Source: Chamaea fasciata (Eukaryota > Chordata > Aves > Passeriformes > Sylviidae). Taken from it: a stretch of DNA of 64,000 bases. The notes under the pieces are model-generated. The model saw only the letters and a program-made list of their open reading frames with translations, ran no database searches and had not been told where the DNA came from. Positions 48,231-60,605 of the stretch are shown piece by piece. The stretch covers positions 51,487,563-51,551,562 of the forward strand of contig JARCOQ010000005.1 in NCBI GenBank assembly GCA_029207755.1, given 5' to 3'. Numbering within the stretch: position 1 is the stretch's first letter; each line of letters opens with the position of its first letter. The position numbers and the translations under genes were made by a program.

Positions 48231-48268
48231 GGAAGGCACAGAGAAAGGCACAGAGAAAGGCACAGAGC
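48231..48268. repeat. Short tandem repeat, about 13 bp unit, three copies
   Basis: GGCACAGAGAAA-like units occur three times in a row (GGCACAGAG core). Confidence 0.85.
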
Positions 48269-51200
48269 ATCTGTTCTGGCAGGTTAAAAGATTAATTTCT
48301 GAATACTAAAAATAACTTCTTTATAATTCTATCCCATTTTGCTTCCAAGGACCTGATGTTTGGCAAATTTTAATGAAGTGAATCTTGCAACACCTCAGTG
48401 AGGTCGATGTAAATATCATCCCCATTGACAGGTAAATGAAATTATAGCACAGATGAAGACAAAGGCCTGGATCCAGGAAGCATCCCATACAGACATGCAT
48501 CCTCTCTTACAGGTGCTGTTGACAGCATCAGGGGACAATTTTTTCTGAAATAATTAAATCCAATCCAGAAGTCATTGCCCAGATACAAAAGCCCATTTTT
48601 GGCTTGAGGAAATAAGTAGACATTACTCATGGACAGCTCTGGAAACAGTTCTTACTCACTCACAACCAGGCAGAGTCCTGTGGAAGAAACTGAAAACAAG
48701 AACAGTTATGAAAGAACATTGTTTTTTTGACTATTCAAAATGTTTTTCCTTATAGACTGAAATGAAAGGACACACAAAATTCTTAATACCAAAAGAAAAT
48801 GGAATTTCCGATCATTTTCCTCCTGGAAATTCTTGGTGATTCACATTCTTAACTCTTGGAAGGTTTTTTTGCAATTGTAGAAATAAGTTTGCAACAGAAA
48901 ATAAAACTTTTCTTTCCAGGAAGTAAAAAAGGTTGGGCTTTAGATGGACAAAATAAAGCAAAGTAAACCCCTTGAAATTAATATTATTGGTTGGGTTTTT
49001 TTCTTTTCTTATAGGAACGAAAATATCTCCGTTGACTCTCTGTGTCCTTCAGACTCTGAGAAGAAAATATGTGAAACATATTTTATTCCTTGGCAGCCTC
49101 AGATGGTTTTAAGAATCCTTTTTATAATTATTTTTTAATTTGATAAGCTTTATTAAGCTGGCTATTCATCATTATCCAGTTGTTTAGAATATAATCAGTG
49201 GGGTGAAAAAACTTAAGGGGATGGAAAGACAAGAAAGGGTGAAACTGAGAACAAGACTGATTTTCCCCACCTTTAGCTGTCCTCACTTGGTTTAATCTCT
49301 CCGATGAGAGAGATGAATCACTCCCTCGAGGTGCTTGAGACAGAGCCCCACGTGAGCAGCTTGAGCCAGACATACAAATTTTCAGAGAGCTGATACTCAG
49401 TAGGACGAATCCTGCCCCAGTTCCTGCCTCTCTTCTTCCAGCTGGAATTGACAGCTCCGAAGGACAGTCAGCCCTATGGAACTTCAGTTCCCAGCCCAGG
49501 CAACTTTAAATGATTTGCATATTTAATAATAGCAAAGAGATACAAACCAGTTTACATGAATTATTGTGCTGTTTATTCATAACTCCATGTCTTGAATATG
49601 GATGGGTTGGTTGTAGATTCAACTTGGATGCAAGAGCAGCAGAAGTCCAGGGTGAAAGCCCACCAAGTTCAGCCTCTGGCCCATGGAAATGTAAATATCA
49701 CATTCCATGGAAAACAGGTGAGAATCAAGTTAATCTCAAGTGACACTCCCCCAGGATACTCTTCCAGTCTCTGAAAACCAGCTTAAGGATTACCTGAGAT
49801 AAAGGTGGTATCTTGGAGCCTGTTCACGTTTTGTCTACTTACATGGCTTTGATCACCTGAAAATAAATCCTGGCATGAATACAGCATTCCTTGCAGCCTG
49901 CACCTCCAGTTCCATGAGGGGCAGAATATAAGGGATGGCTGGAGTTCCTGATGACCAGTCTTGGCTGATTGAAATGTCACTCACCTGTGACCAGTGTACT
50001 TTGTGCAACATGGATTTCAACACAGGACAATTCAATTTCTCACTTTACTTGACCATGTTCTGAAGTAACTGTGAAGAGCTGAATGGACCAAAAGTACCTT
50101 GAGTTTGTAGTTCAAGGTTCATTATGTGGGGTAGGAGGAATTTGTAGTCCAAACACTCGCAGGAAAATGAGCAAACCAAAGTGGTTCTTCAAGAGAGCAA
50201 AATCAGGGCCTTATTTTTGTGTGAGTGCTTGAACACACGTGTGTCTATGGATGCACACAAAAGGTTAAGCAAGCCTTGAAGTAAATACACAGAAATCGTT
50301 TTCCTTTGTGAAAATCAGGGCCTTCTGATGTCTTCGCTTGAAAGAAAAGCATGATTTCTAGCTTGGACTAGAGATTCTTCACTTAGGGTTCCCTTGAAAG
50401 ATGTGAGGAAAATTTCGGTGTAGACAATCCTAATAACAATGTTAAGAAAAGAAGAAAGAAGCACTACAACATCAGAGGAGAAGGAGAGAGAAGAGCTGAT
50501 TAAGGGTATCATTTATAAAATAGCAATAATAACAAAAAAACCCACCAAACAAACAGTAGTGGTGGTGATGGTAGTGCTTTGCATTAAGATCCTTTTTATT
50601 CTCCTTCCAAAAAAAGAGATCTACTTCCTGACCTGCTAAGTTATTGGATGGAGCAGAAGTTGGCTACCTCATCCTATTCCGTGCAGGCAAGTCTCTTTTT
50701 TCAGGGGCTGCACTTTAGCACATGCTCAAGGCGAGCTTGCATCGCCATGTAAATATTTTGAATTCAACCATGTGCAGAAGCACATTCTTCAGTTACAATC
50801 TCAAGCATGTACCTTGGGGAAAAAAGCAGTAAAAAAATCACTTTGTCATTGAAGTCAGCAATTTTGACTCTGCTCAGGATTGGTTGGTATAAGCTGCCAT
50901 TTAAAGTAGCATGTTTTCAGAGTAGAAGCGTATTTTATTATGTCCAAATCTATCATGAGGCCAAATTAATCTCTGACATACAATAGGGATGGCTCTGACC
51001 CACTGCATGTTTTTCCCTTGAAAATCAAAATGTAGCATCCAAATTTTTTTTTTAGCTCCGGGAAAACCAAGTAAATTGGTATCTTTTAATTTTACTGATT
51101 TAATTTATAAGTGACGTAAGCAGTGTATAGACAAACGGTGACCATAAACTATTAAAAACAGGTAAATTGTCAGACATACAAACAACAGACTTTCAGTTGT

Positions 51201-53860
51201 TCATTTGTCTACTGGCTACATAGAAAATAAACTTGGTGTAACTCTCCCCTCACTCCTGGGTTATACTTCTTACTGTGGCAAATCCTTTTTTAATCAATAA
51301 ATATGAAGGCTAAATAGAGAAGAAGGTTTTGAGCAATGCAAACAAAAAAAAAGGCGTTGATTTAGGAAATCATATAGGCATGTATGTATGCAGTCCTGCT
51401 TAGAAGAACACACTGAGCTTCTCTGGATTTAATCCAAGCATAAATCCAGCAAAGCATATGCTTTAAAAACCTTGTCCTGGCTGGGCATGTGTTTTGGGTG
51501 AAATCAGCAGCATGTACATTAAATTTTCAGAGAGCAGATCCAACTAAAAAGAAGAGGAGAACTTGAAAGAGTTATCTGCAATTTTCACGAAGTTACAACA
51601 GTTTAATTTAAATTTATATTGTTCCCACACCTTGTAAATTGGCCTGTGCTTGAGTATGTCTGTAATAATTTGCTGAGGTAAATTGTAAATGGCTTTTATG
51701 TTTGAGATATTAAAGAACACTTTGCTTATTTGGGAGGTTTATTTGGCAGGGAAATAGTTTGATAGAAAATGTGTTATTTTACATTCAAAGAATACAAACC
51801 AGATTTCTGATGTATTGAAGGTGTTGGGACCAGGCCCTGCCATGACCTACAGTGGGACAGATGTAGGAGACTCCATGTGAGCAGAGAACAACCTCAAAAA
51901 ATCCAAATATCTGGTGCCCGATAAAATCTGAATCCAAGCAGTTTTCTTGTCCAGCAAATGAATTTAATGTTGATTTAATGTGAGACTGGACAGACTGAAA
52001 TCACATCCATCCTTGTGCTCCTCCTGTTATCACATCCACATCAGCCTATCCATTGTGGAGACCACATGGACAGAGGCATTGTGCTGAACATGAAGTCATG
52101 AAACAAGGCAGGATGTTGATTCCCAGTCATGGCAGAAAGCTCCAGAATTGAAATACGTCAAACAGAAAAAGCAGTCAGTGGTGGTCTTTAAATAAAGAGT
52201 TTGGACACAGTCCACCAGAGCATCTTTGTGGGACTAATCACTGGGGTTGTGGTAATTCTGGAGTTTGTTGAAATGAAATTTATGGGTAACTATCTATTAA
52301 AAGTACTGAGCCATAATGAATTCTTTCAGAATTTATCACAATAGCATTAATTAGGATACATTTTGTGGGCATTAGTGAAGCTCTCACAAGTATTTTCCAG
52401 ATATTTGATCATAATTTAGCATTAGTCAGGCATGACTTAATGGACATCAAAGGCTTTATTCCCTTAAAAATCCCTTCTTGTTTGGTAAGTCCCACTGCTA
52501 TTATATAATTTAATATTCATTTTCATGACACTAATCGTGTGGTATTGATTCAGATATTGTACATTACTATTGGGACTCCATTTTAATTCAGTGTTAGTGC
52601 AGCATTAAGATGTAAAACAAAAGTGTTGGCATTTTAAGTTAAAAGTCTGACTACAACATTTCCATTTGGTGGAATTCTGCTGCCCCCATTGTGTCAAGAA
52701 GTCAATCCAGATCTTCCTTAAGGCTGCAGATTTGTAAACAAATGTCACAACACCTTTTATTTTAGCAGCCAAAAGGATTTCTGAAGTATTTAGGGGTATG
52801 ACAAGGCTCTCTGCAAAAGTAAAGGACCTTTACTTTACAACCAAAAAGTCACTGGGATATTTGACTTTGATTTCAGTGGCTACGAAACCACCTCCAAAGA
52901 ATTTGCCACTTGTTGCAATATTGAAATATTGCCAACAAATATTGAAATGGTGTTGTTTCACCAAGGGTAGACTAAATTTAGACTTCTCTCTGCTGGACAT
53001 TTTTTTCCTACAATTAAGTCACAAAGCAAATGCCCCAAGAGGAGAGAAAAAAGCACTTATTTTCCCCTTCCTTTATACCTGTGTGTTTCCCACCATGGCA
53101 TTATCATGCCATAAAAGCAAAGGACAGAACCCTTGTTCTGAGCATAAAAATCTCCCATTACAGTGAAAATTCCAGACGTGTGTCTTTTAGGATAGTGTCC
53201 TTCTGATTTTTTTCCCTGAGCCTAGTGTGGTTCCAATGAAATCTATTAAAACACAGCTCTAAACTTCGATTTTCTGTACATCTGTTCATATATATTACTC
53301 AAGACTTTTCTTGTTTATTCCAGTCTGCTAAAATTTATGCTCATTGAGGCTTGCACATATTTTATTTTTAAGAAAAATGAGGTTTGGTTGCTTTAATTAG
53401 ACTATAAGGAAGCTTTTTTAAAAACTGGTGGCCTTTTGCTGAGCTGTGGCCATGGTTATCCAGAGCAGCATATCATTAAATACACTTCTCCCCCATTCAT
53501 TATCACTGTGAGATGCCCATGTTTAACTGTTTTTATTAAGGAGAGAAAACAATCATTTTGAAGATGCTGTGATCAGTGGGGAGAAGGGAAGAAGCCTTTT
53601 ACATTGTCCAATTTTAAATTTGTTAACTTAGAATTTACTCCTAACTGGAAGCAGTGCTCAAGGTGATCAGACACTGAAGATGCTGAGAAATAGAGGAGTA
53701 TTCAGATGCACGTATTTAAAATCCATTCAAATGGTACATCCAGAAAGCACACCCTTAAATTTAGGCAGCTATTATTTGTCTCTGGCAGAGAGAAAAAACA
53801 GAGGATAGAGGGAGGATACAGAAGAGAAGATGTGGAAGTGAAAGATAAATGGGAAAGAAA

Positions 53861-53944
53861 AATCTGCTTCTGTGTGCATGACAGGGACAAAATTCTGCAC
53901 AGAATCTGCTTCTGTGTGTGGAACAAAGACAAAATTCTGCCCAG
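53861..53944. repeat. 42 bp tandem duplication
   Basis: The blocks starting AATCTGCTTCTGTGTG at 53861 and 53903 are 42 bp apart. Both continue into ACAAAATTCTGC; several internal differences indicate an old duplication. Confidence 0.8.
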
Positions 53945-55280
53945 GACATTTCCAAAGTTGTTTCCAAAAGCATCAGTTCTAATAAAAAAGTGGAATCTGG
54001 GTCATTTCACTTCTGGGATAGAGGGCTCAGTCTAAGACTGGACATGCAAACAATGCTGAGCAGAGAAAGAAATCAGACAGCTGCTGGATGCCATATCTCT
54101 CCAGGTTCCCTCAGACCATCTCCACCTCTCTGCTAATGGAGATAACCTGACATGTTTGTGCACACTGGAACTTGTCACAGAATTCCACGATGATCCATCC
54201 CCACTTGTGCTTCCTGGAGGAGTTGCAGCCACTGAGATCAGATGCCACAGTATGGTGAGACCTCTCATTTGTGCCCCTCAAACCTGCTGAGAGCAGTGCA
54301 GAGCAAAACCTAGCAAGCAGCAGAGCATCTTAGCACCTCCCAGGAACAAAACTGCCATTGCTCTGCTTTACAGAGCAGAGTGAGGGGCTGAAATGAGAAT
54401 TATTGTTAAAAGCTCTGGAAAGCATTTCTTAGAGGTATCTCTCAAGAAGTCTGGCAGCTTTGCAGCATCCAAAGCTGTATTATGTACGTCACAACTGCAA
54501 AATTCTCATATTTCATAGCCCAAACCCATGAACATTTAAGAATGTGAGTACGTAAAATTTAGGTTGAAACATTCAGCATAAAGAGTCTCCACAACATTCT
54601 TCTTCAGATATGCTTTTAAACTCAAGTACTGGGTTTGTGTTCTTGGTATTCCTAAAGATGTTAGTTTTTCTTGGAGGCTCAAAAATCTCCTGAGGTTTTT
54701 AGGTTAAATTTATGCATATGAGTTCAGCATTGTCATAAACATTTTGATAATAAAATCGCATGAAAACTGTAGTTCTGAACTGCACCACTTGGCCAGCCAG
54801 AGCAGTTCTCTTTTCTACTCCTGCCCAGTGCCAAATCTACAGAAAGATACTTATAAAATCCTACAGAGGAGGCTGAATAAGAAATCAGTGCCAGCTGGGT
54901 ATGCTATGTTCCCTTTTGCTGCTATTTTGTCCTTCAGGGCTGCTCCTGTAGCTTAGCAAGAGCAAATAATGGTAAATTAAAGTCTTTATAGATACCATTA
55001 GAGATACAGATTGATCTTTTGCACTTAGGTTAGCTAAGGGAAACTTTTCTTGAACCTCAAAAGGCAGCCTGAAATATAAGTCAAGTCTGTGATAGGCATT
55101 GATAAAGCTTTGCTCTGTGCAGGGTGTCCTATAAAAAAGAAAAGGCCTGTATAGAAAATTTTAGGCATGCTTTGGCCACTTGCTTCAGGTGTTCTTACCC
55201 TGCTGCTGTTGGGAAATCCTGGCTTTTGAGGCCACGTGGTGAGCCATTGGTTTGCTGTAGGAGTGTGCCATTAATTTCTC

Positions 55281-55521
55281 AGGGCACAGGATTGTGTCCA
55301 GAGAGTTATGGAATATCCCTGGTGAGGAGACTCCACACCCTCTCTGGGCAATCTGTTCAGGGCTCTGCCCAGGGAAGTTCTGCCTCATGTCCACGTGGAG
55401 CCTCCTGGGCATCAGTTCCTGCCCGTTCCTCTGGTGCCATTGCTGGGCCCCCCGGAGCAGAGCCTGGGCCCTGCTCGGAGCCCTCCCTGCTCACAGGACA
55501 CACAGGGCTTAGGGCCTCTCT
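55281..55521 (-). mobile_element. CR1 LINE fragment, minus strand, tail missing
   Basis: The reverse complement of the passerine-type 3' region: GGCACAGGATTGTGTCCAGA, GAGACTCCACACCCTCTCTG, GGAAGTTCTGCCTCATGTCC, AGTTCCTGCCCGTTCCTCTG and CTCGGAGCCCTCCCTGCTCA. The terminal 80 or so bases, including the ATTCTGTG tail, are absent at the left edge, so the 3' end has been lost. Confidence 0.92.
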
Positions 55522-57031
55522 ACTTTTGAGTCTTCTGCAGTCCTTTCTTGGAGTGTTGTCATTTGACAGGAAACTTACTCCAGGCATTGGAACATCTCCA
55601 ACAAAATATTCTTCAGCGGTTACACTCCAAACATAAGAATTGAAAATAAACCTTGGTAATCCTCACCCAAACATAGCACTGAGCAAGGGCCTTGCCAGAC
55701 ACTGGTTTTTGCTGGAGGTCTGGGCTTTCTTTTACTACAATTTCAGTGTACACAAAGCTTTCTATTCTGTTGAGAGTATAGAGCTCAGCAGGCTGATGGA
55801 ATTAGCACTTTCTTTACCACCCCAGTCCATCACCAATACGCAGGACTGGCTTCCTCAAGCTTTACCATTTGATGAGTAGTTTAGCAGCAAGGAGCTTGTA
55901 CAGCATTTGTCACTAATGAATTTCAAACCAAACCACGTCTGTTTCTGTATTATGTTCTCTAATTATCTCAATCTTGGTGTGGTTTAGGCTGGAGAAGCAG
56001 TTCCACAGCTGAGAACAAAGTAGCACAGACTGTTCTGCTTGGCAACATCTGGGAGCTCAGAGTAACATTACCTAAAGAGGGAACTGTTCAAACCTATTTA
56101 TTGTTAGGCTTGTGGCACCATAACATCATGTTGGGCTTCCCAAAGCCACAAAATTTTTTCTTCAGATACTTTCAGTAGAAGCTACTTGAGGTCCTTCTTA
56201 TTTGTTTTGGAAGGAGCCAGTGTTGGATCCTTCTGGGTACAGACAGACACTTGTCTCATGTTGTCACAAGTGAGTGTCACTCAGAGACTGTGCTTGCTAT
56301 GTTCTGCTCACTGAAGAATGAATTTGGGGTTGGCCTGAAGTGATGCAGTGATTTTGGCAAAACTTTTCAGAAAATTTTTATAAGAGGAAGCTGTGTGAGT
56401 TGCTCAGGTGAAGCAAGGATCTTTATCTCTTTTTATGAGAACACCATTTTGGATGTGAGGGACCTTTGAGATGTGAAGAATTGGTTATCCTTGTCCTATT
56501 CCACATCTAAAGGCATTATCCATTTCCCGATTAAGTATATTCTGGTTTAGAGTGGTGGGAGAAGGTTCCTTTGCTGGTGCTGTTCATAAAAGGATCACTG
56601 CCCAAGACAGGGCTGTCCAAGACATGGGAAAGAGCAGCTGGAGCTTGGTGCGCTCCCTGTAGTGGTGGGGATACTCACCTGGAAAAGGGAATGCCCTGAT
56701 TCTTGTCCCTCTGCAGTGATCACTTCAGCTTATTGTGAAAATGCTTCAGAAGTGAGACTGAAAACTGTCCAGGTCTGTCACACAGTTTGGAGGCCAGGGC
56801 ATTCTGGGAGCTGGGGATTTGACACTTCTCCATGGGAGAAGGCAGTGAATCTAAATCTCTGGTACTTTGGGTAAGCAGCTTAAGCACTGGGTTAGGTACA
56901 AAGAATGGCATTTCTTTGTTATTTTTCAGTGTTACCTAATGAAGCTTTTCATTTCCAGAACTTTGCTTTTATTACAATTGTCAGAAATGAAAACAAAAAT
57001 ATTTCCATTGACTCATAATGACTTTTCTTCA
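55522..57031. other. Unique DNA, no gene recognised
   Basis: Short frames only; no transposon recognised. Confidence 0.55.
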
Positions 57032-57066
57032 CAGAATCATAGAATATGCTGAGTAGGAAGGGATTT
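57032..57066 (-). mobile_element. CR1 LINE tail, minus strand, very short
   Basis: CACAGAATCATAGAATATGC followed by TGAGTAGGAAGGGA is the reverse complement of a CR1 end. Only about 35 bp remain. Confidence 0.75.
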
Positions 57067-59840
57067 GCTTTTCTAAGAGAAAAAAGAAGAAAACACTTAT
57101 GTTCAAGGCTAAGTGTTTTGTTTGTTTGGACTAAGAACTGAAAAGTTCATTATTTGCACAAAGTATTAACTGAGGGTAAGTGCTTAATGGGTTTCATAAA
57201 GATTTGAATATCATCTAAAGAGAAAGGAAATTGTAAGTACTTTGGAGGATTGGATCAGAATCCCAAATATCTTGATAAATTGGCAAACCAGTCCAAGGTA
57301 AACAAAAACATTCTCAGTAAAGCCAAGTGCAAAGTGATATAAATAAGAAGGATCAAATACATCTAAAGCAGAAGATAATTCCCAGGCAGAAGTGCTACCA
57401 AAAAAATATGGGGATAACTCTGACAGAGCATCTATGACATGAAGCTGTGACAAGAAGAAAAGATAAATCTCTCTAAATTATGCATTCAGAGGTCCTTCAT
57501 TGACAGAAGGGCTGAGATTGAGTCCCCCTTCGTTTTTGAGCAGAGAATTAGGTTATCTATATATTAAAGAAGGGAGTGAGGAGTGTTTTACTTTCTTCAC
57601 AATCAAGTGTGGCTACCGAAGGGATTGTTGAAGTTCTCACACTCCTTTATTTGTTTAATGTGATTTCTCAAGGCATCCAAGTCAATGTTGGTAAGAAATC
57701 AAAATGTCCTGGAGGGCCATGTTTGCTCATCACCACACACACAAACCCTTCCTGGGCCTTCCAATCCTGTGTAAGAGGTGCACAAGGAGGTGAAGCTTCT
57801 CTTCAAACCACCCACAACTGCAATTCCAGCCACCAAACTGCAAAATTGTCCTGGGGGTAGTGCTGCCATGGCATGGCATGAAATCCATGCAGTCACTCCA
57901 AGGCTTCTGTGGAGATCAGAAGTGATTTCCTCAGTGGACAGCCCACAGAGAGGAGGAACAGGGCATCTGACCACTGCAAATAGACTTAGTCAGAGTTGGT
58001 GGAGTAAGATTGAAGCAAACCATTTAGATCCCTACTAGTCTAAGAGACTTTTTCCTATTCTTTCTACTACTAATACACTGCTGCTTCTGTTTCCTATTAC
58101 TTTGCGTTCCCTTTATATCACTTGAACAGTTCAAAGGGCCCATAAAACAAGTGTCAATAACCTTTATACTTTCTTAATCATGCCTTTATGTGTTCAGACT
58201 GCTTAAGAGGGCTGGGGGATAAATAAATAAGAAGGCCCAAGGTGTGAAATTAAATTCTGAACTGGGGAACAGAAAATATATGTGTCTGGTTTATAGCCGC
58301 CCCAAATGAAAAAAAATTCATCAGGATATGAATCTTCTGTATTTGGTACCAGGAATATATTGGAGTGGGGATGGGGGTGGGAAATGGGTGCTGAATTATC
58401 CCTCAGTTTTATCTGCTCTTCTCTATTCTGTATAAGGATTGTCAGGACTGCATTACAGCTGGGAGGTCTGGGCAAAAGTGACCCAAGAGACTCATCCTTG
58501 GATTTTCTCACTGGGCAACAGGTGTTATTTGTGTTCAGCAACAAGACTTCCTTAGTCCAGGCCACAAGAGGACACAGATAGTCTGAAAACTTACCTCTAA
58601 GCAAAGTCCATGAAGTAATTTGAGTTACAACTTAGAGGGAAATAAACCCTCTTAAAACTCAATGCCTTTCTCCCATACTGGGAGCAGGGCTGCCAAGATT
58701 TCTGCCCATTAAGGCTTTTTATGGGCAGTTTCTAAAGCCCTGAAAATAGGGATTTCCAAAGAAAATACTGACCCAGATGGAACAGCAGCAGTGCAAATGA
58801 GGCTGCAACAACACTGCTGGGTCCCATAAAGAAGCAGGAAAGCATTCACCTGGAATTCATGTTTGGCATCACATGCCCCCATCACACCACATCTTTCAGC
58901 ATTTTGTGCTCAGTGCAAAGAGAATAAATTTGCCTCCTGGGCATCTCTAACATTTTCTGTGCCTGTTATCCTGGTGGCTTTCCTGAACTTTCCCAAAGAC
59001 AATGGGCACGATCTTTATATTATTATTTGTTACAGATTGTAATTTTTTTCTGTTGGAGTAAATTTTAAATATTATAAAACTAAACAGATCTATGCATATC
59101 AAAATGAAACCTCAAGAAGTGAACCCAATTTGTTGTGGAGTGTGTGTTGCTCAACTCTGAAGGATGGAAGCAGAACTGGAAAACACTCCAGATTTCAAAA
59201 TATCCTTTATTCCTGTGATCCTGGTTTAGCATCAAGGATTTTGGTCAATTAATGTGAATAGAGCATGCTGACAGATGCAGAACTCTGTACTGTGCTAATG
59301 TTTACCTCAGGCTAGTGGAGGAGGGAGAACTCACCTGACAGGGATGCAAATGCACCCCCGGCATAGCCATTCCTGTGGCCCACATGGGATATCAATGCCA
59401 ATTAGCATGGGATTAATCAGTCACAGAGTGGCTTTGAAGTTAAGCATTTGTCAAGAGTAAAAAAGGGACTGAACACTTATATAATGAATCGTATAAAGAT
59501 CAACAGCTACAGTTACATCAGGAAGAAGTGGGGGAAAGAAAAATCCTTCCAAGAGTTACTGGAAGGAAAAACAAAGCCTGATAGTTTAGAGTATAATCCC
59601 CCTTCCAAATGAAGCATAAAGGAACCAATTCCAGTTTGGTCATTAAGGTCCAATTAGCAACCTCCTGAAAATGAGCTGCCAAGTGCAGGGGCAAGAGAAA
59701 GGATACAGGGATGGCTGGGTTGGTGATCTAATGTGGTACTGCTCCTTTGCCATGCTGAGTGAACCTTTCAGGGACAGAAATTAGACTCTGCAAACTGCTC
59801 ATACCATGGGACAATGCCACAACCAAACATGGTTTGGCTT
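57067..59840. other. Unique DNA, no gene recognised
   Basis: Frames at 57576-57860 plus, 57699-57974 minus and 58203-58604 minus overlap antisense frames and show no domains. No transposon is recognised. Confidence 0.5.
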
Positions 59841-60155
59841 TGCACTTCCAGAGGAGGTTGTAGCAAGGTGGGAGCTGGTCTCTTCTCCAAGGCAAGTAGT
59901 GACAGGGCAAGAGGAAATGGCCTCAGGATGCATAAGGGGAGGGTCAGGCTGGACATAAGGAGCAGTTTCTTCTTGGAACGGGTTGTGAAACATTGGAACA
60001 GGCTGTCCAGGTTGGAGTCCCCATCCCTGGTGGAGTTCAAGGAACCGCTGGATGTGGCACTCAGTGCTTTGGGCTGGTTGACATGGTGGGATTGGTCACA
60101 GGACTTGATGATCTCAGAAGTCTTTTCCAACCTCAGTGATTCTGTGATTCTCTGC
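59841..60155 (+). mobile_element. CR1 LINE 3' fragment
   Basis: Runs from CAGAGGAGGTTGTAGCAAGG and GCTGGTCTCTTCTCCAAGGC through AAGAGGAAATGGCCTCAGGA, GGCTGGACATAAGGAGCAGT and GAGTCCCCATCCCTGGTGGA to GGACTTGATGATCTCAGAAG and an AACCTCAGTGATTCTGTGATTCTC tail. Confidence 0.93.
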
Positions 60156-60313
60156 CAAGTAATTTGCATAGAAAACAAGGAACTTATCTCCAGGGTGAGG
60201 AATTTATCTATGAAAAGGTATCCCCACAAAGCCTGGGCACACTGGAGCCCCAGGATCCTGGGCGTCCCTTCAGCTGGATCAACACTGGCACCAGGACTGG
60301 TGATCTCGCCTTT

Positions 60314-60605
60314 TTCCTTCCTTCCTTCCTTCCTTCCTTCCTTCCTTCCTTCCTTCCTTCCTTCCTTCCTTCCTTCCTTCCTTCCTTCCTTCCTTCCTTC
60401 CTTCCTTCCTTCCTTCCTTCCTTCCTTCCTTCCTTCCTTCCTTCCTTCCTTCCTTCCTTCCTTCCTTCCTTCCTTCCTTCCTTCCTTCCTTCCTTCCTTC
60501 CTTCCTTCCTTCCTTCCTTCCTTCCTTCCTTCCTTCCTTCCTTCCTTCCTTCCTTCCTTCCTTCCTTCCTTCCTTCCTTCCTTCCTTCCTTCCTTCCTTC
60601 CTTCC
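60314..60605. repeat. Perfect (TTCC)73 microsatellite
   Basis: 292 bp of uninterrupted TTCC (GGAA on the minus strand), followed by a short pyrimidine-rich shoulder to about 60650. The 290- and 302-codon frames spanning it are artefacts: a 4 bp period has no stop in any frame, and the rest of those frames is CR1. Confidence 0.98.

Larger units (their letters stand above)
47231..55280. other. About 8 kb without recognised transposon or gene
   Basis: The longest stretch in the window in which I recognise no CR1, LTR or DNA transposon. It is AT-rich, particularly 50700-53400. Frames are short and domain-free (largest 166 codons at 47103-47603, partly over the CR1 edge; 122 codons at 52798-53166). 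Small features noted separately: a hairpin at 47381-47407, a short tandem repeat at 48231-48268 and a 42 bp duplication at 53861-53944. Confidence 0.5.

Noticed and set aside
48231..48268. CRISPR-like direct repeats
   Set aside because: Contiguous short tandem units without spacers, in vertebrate-type DNA.
55124..55636. 170-codon plus-strand frame
   Set aside because: Mostly the antisense of the minus-strand CR1 at 55281-55521; no other domain.
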